A DNA stretch of 64,000 nt from Leadbetterella sp035299025 (GTDB lineage Bacteria; Bacteroidota; Bacteroidia; Cytophagales; Spirosomataceae), in contig DATGXK010000007.1 of NCBI GenBank assembly GCA_035299025.1, positions 1-64,000 on the forward strand. Direction: 5' to 3'. Positions 63,174 to 64,000 of the stretch are shown here, one piece after another. The stretch's first letter is position 1, and every line of letters begins with the position of its first letter. A model generated the notes under the pieces. The model searched no databases. It was not told where the DNA came from and saw only the letters and a list, made by a program, of their open reading frames with translations. The translations under genes and the position numbers were made by a program.

Positions 63174-63181
63174 TATCTTTG
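63174..63181 (+). promoter_or_regulatory. Probable -7 box of pheT
   Basis: TATCTTTG matches TAnnTTTG, 21 bases before the pheT start. No clear -33. Confidence 0.4.
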
Positions 63182-63202
63182 TGAAATTTTTCTTAGATAC
63201 GA

Positions 63203-64000
63203 ATGAAGATTTCATATAATCAATTAAAAACACTCATAGATTTTGACCATGATCCACAAAAACTTGGTGAAATTCTGACCAACACCGGCCTAGAAGTAGA
63301 AGCCATAGAAAAAGTAGACGCTGTAAAAGGCGGGTTGGAAGGCCTGGTGATCGGTCATGTAGTTTCTTGTGATAAACATCCAGATGCCGATAAACTTAGT
63401 GTAACCAAAGTTGATGTGGGCGGCGAGGCACTTTTAGATATTGTATGTGGAGCACCCAATGTCGCGGCTGGTCAAAAAGTAATTGTGGCTTTGGTAGGTG
63501 CTACCCTCTATCCAAGTTCAGGGGAGGCTTTTACCATTAAAAAGTCGAAAATTCGCGGTGCAGTTTCGGAAGGAATGCTCTGTGCCGAAGACGAAATAGG
63601 TCTAGGACAATCGCACGCCGGCATTTTGGTTTTGGATACCGATCTGCCAATTGGCTCTCCGGTAGCAAAATATTTTAACTTAGAGCCAGATTTTCTTATC
63701 GAAATAGGCCTAACACCAAATAGAGCCGATGCGGCCTCACATTTGGGCGTTGCACGTGATATTAAGGCTGTTAGCCACCGGTCAATTAAGATGCCTGAGG
63801 TTTCTGGCTTTGCTTTGGGAAATGCGGCCTCGAGTATTGACTTAGCTGTGGAGGACTCTGAGGCTTGTCCGAGGTTCTGCGGCTTAGAAATTAAAAATGT
63901 GAAGGTTGGAGAATCTCCTGAATGGCTGAAAAGATTTCTAAATACGATTGGAGTAAATTCCATCAATAACATTGTTGATATTACCAACTACGTATGTCAT
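63203..64000 (+). CDS. pheT: Phenylalanine-tRNA ligase beta subunit, 3'-truncated by the window
   Basis: 266 codons are visible; the gene runs off the right edge. The start MKISYNQLKTLIDF, the tRNA-binding (EMAP-like) domain with GHVVSCDKHPDADKLSVTKVD, IVCGAPNVAAGQKV, RGAVSEGMLCAEDEIGLG and then LTPNRADAASHLGVARDIKA of the B3/B4 region identify PheT. It pairs with PheS to charge tRNA-Phe; pheS is not in this window. Only the N-terminal third is seen here. Confidence 0.96.
   Translation, partial: MKISYNQLKTLIDFDHDPQKLGEILTNTGLEVEAIEKVDAVKGGLEGLVIGHVVSCDKHPDADKLSVTKVDVGGEALLDIVCGAPNVAAGQKVIVALVGATLYPSSGEAFTIKKSKIRGAVSEGMLCAEDEIGLGQSHAGILVLDTDLPIGSPVAKYFNLEPDFLIEIGLTPNRADAASHLGVARDIKAVSHRSIKMPEVSGFALGNAASSIDLAVEDSEACPRFCGLEIKNVKVGESPEWLKRFLNTIGVNSINNIVDITNYVCH

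Larger units (their letters stand above)
62272..63202. other. 931-base gene-free region with several inverted repeats
   Basis: No coding sequence that I trust. It contains the terminator above, a hairpin GTTTGAC/GTCAAAC (62456-62474), an inverted repeat GGTTGGTAA (62832-62840) / TTACCAACC (62864-62872) and a perfect 14-bp stem (62884-62917). On the minus strand, fragments between about 62400 and 62830 read like decayed coding sequence broken by stops. Confidence 0.5.

Overview
The window looks like ordinary chromosomal DNA of a Bacteroidota bacterium, probably Cytophagales. The reasons are the gliding lipoprotein gene gldD, TonB/ExbD proteins of Bacteroidota type, a short NuoG, AT-rich DNA, start codons mostly without Shine-Dalgarno sequences, and promoters of the phylum's TTTG-N19-TAnnTTTG form. 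I saw no rRNA, tRNA, CRISPR array, intact insertion sequence or prophage. Genus-level placement is not supported.

Layout. 1-3622: 3' part of a giant secreted repeat protein. 4284-8957: small, membrane and metabolic genes (YcxB-like, DUF4783, phosphoribosyltransferase, DedA, LpxH-like, receiver domain, MBL hydrolase). 8959-11047: a FAN1-like VRR-NUC protein and a cytochrome c. 11122-12268: rpsF-rpsR-rplI. 12562-17484: pgk, a BNR-repeat protein, BatD-like protein and aroC. 17558-22034: lipoprotein, ABC-F ATPase and a short alpha-glucan phosphorylase-like protein. 22192-24514: gldD, DUF2007, cdsA and a carboxypeptidase-regulatory-like protein, in a tightly packed operon. 24527-25179: PIN toxin/antitoxin pair. 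25285-33868: gamma carbonic anhydrase, then nuoABCDEFGHIJ. 34011-35732: obg and adk. 35888-43588: TPR protein, PstS-like lipoprotein and two exbD-tonB sets with one exbB. 43912-50523: M28 peptidase, gcvP, pabB, pabC and a lipoprotein. 50579-54554: uncharacterised secreted proteins plus an NTF2-like protein. 54559-59436: GNAT-like protein, a SAM-I riboswitch with metY, then metX and an SDR. 59452-62271: a large FAD/Fe-S dehydrogenase. After a 931-base gene-free region comes the start of pheT.

How the genes fit together. The nuo operon makes the peripheral arm and part of the membrane arm of complex I, but nuoKLMN are not here. ExbB/ExbD/TonB energises outer-membrane uptake. metY and metX make homocysteine from homoserine under SAM control. 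The gcvP-pabB-pabC group links glycine-derived one-carbon units with p-aminobenzoate supply for folate.

The most notable observations are: a phosphorylase-like enzyme with Thr at the PLP-lysine position; near-identical 22-base leaders in front of the divergent uup and glgP-like genes; a perfect 11-bp inverted repeat abutting the pgk -7 box; paired ATACGTAT palindromes over the toxin-antitoxin promoter; a dispersed repeat that supplies the C-terminus and stop of a BNR protein; a duplicated exbD-tonB pair; and a cluster of uncharacterised secreted paralogues. I found nothing that I can call a proven new system.
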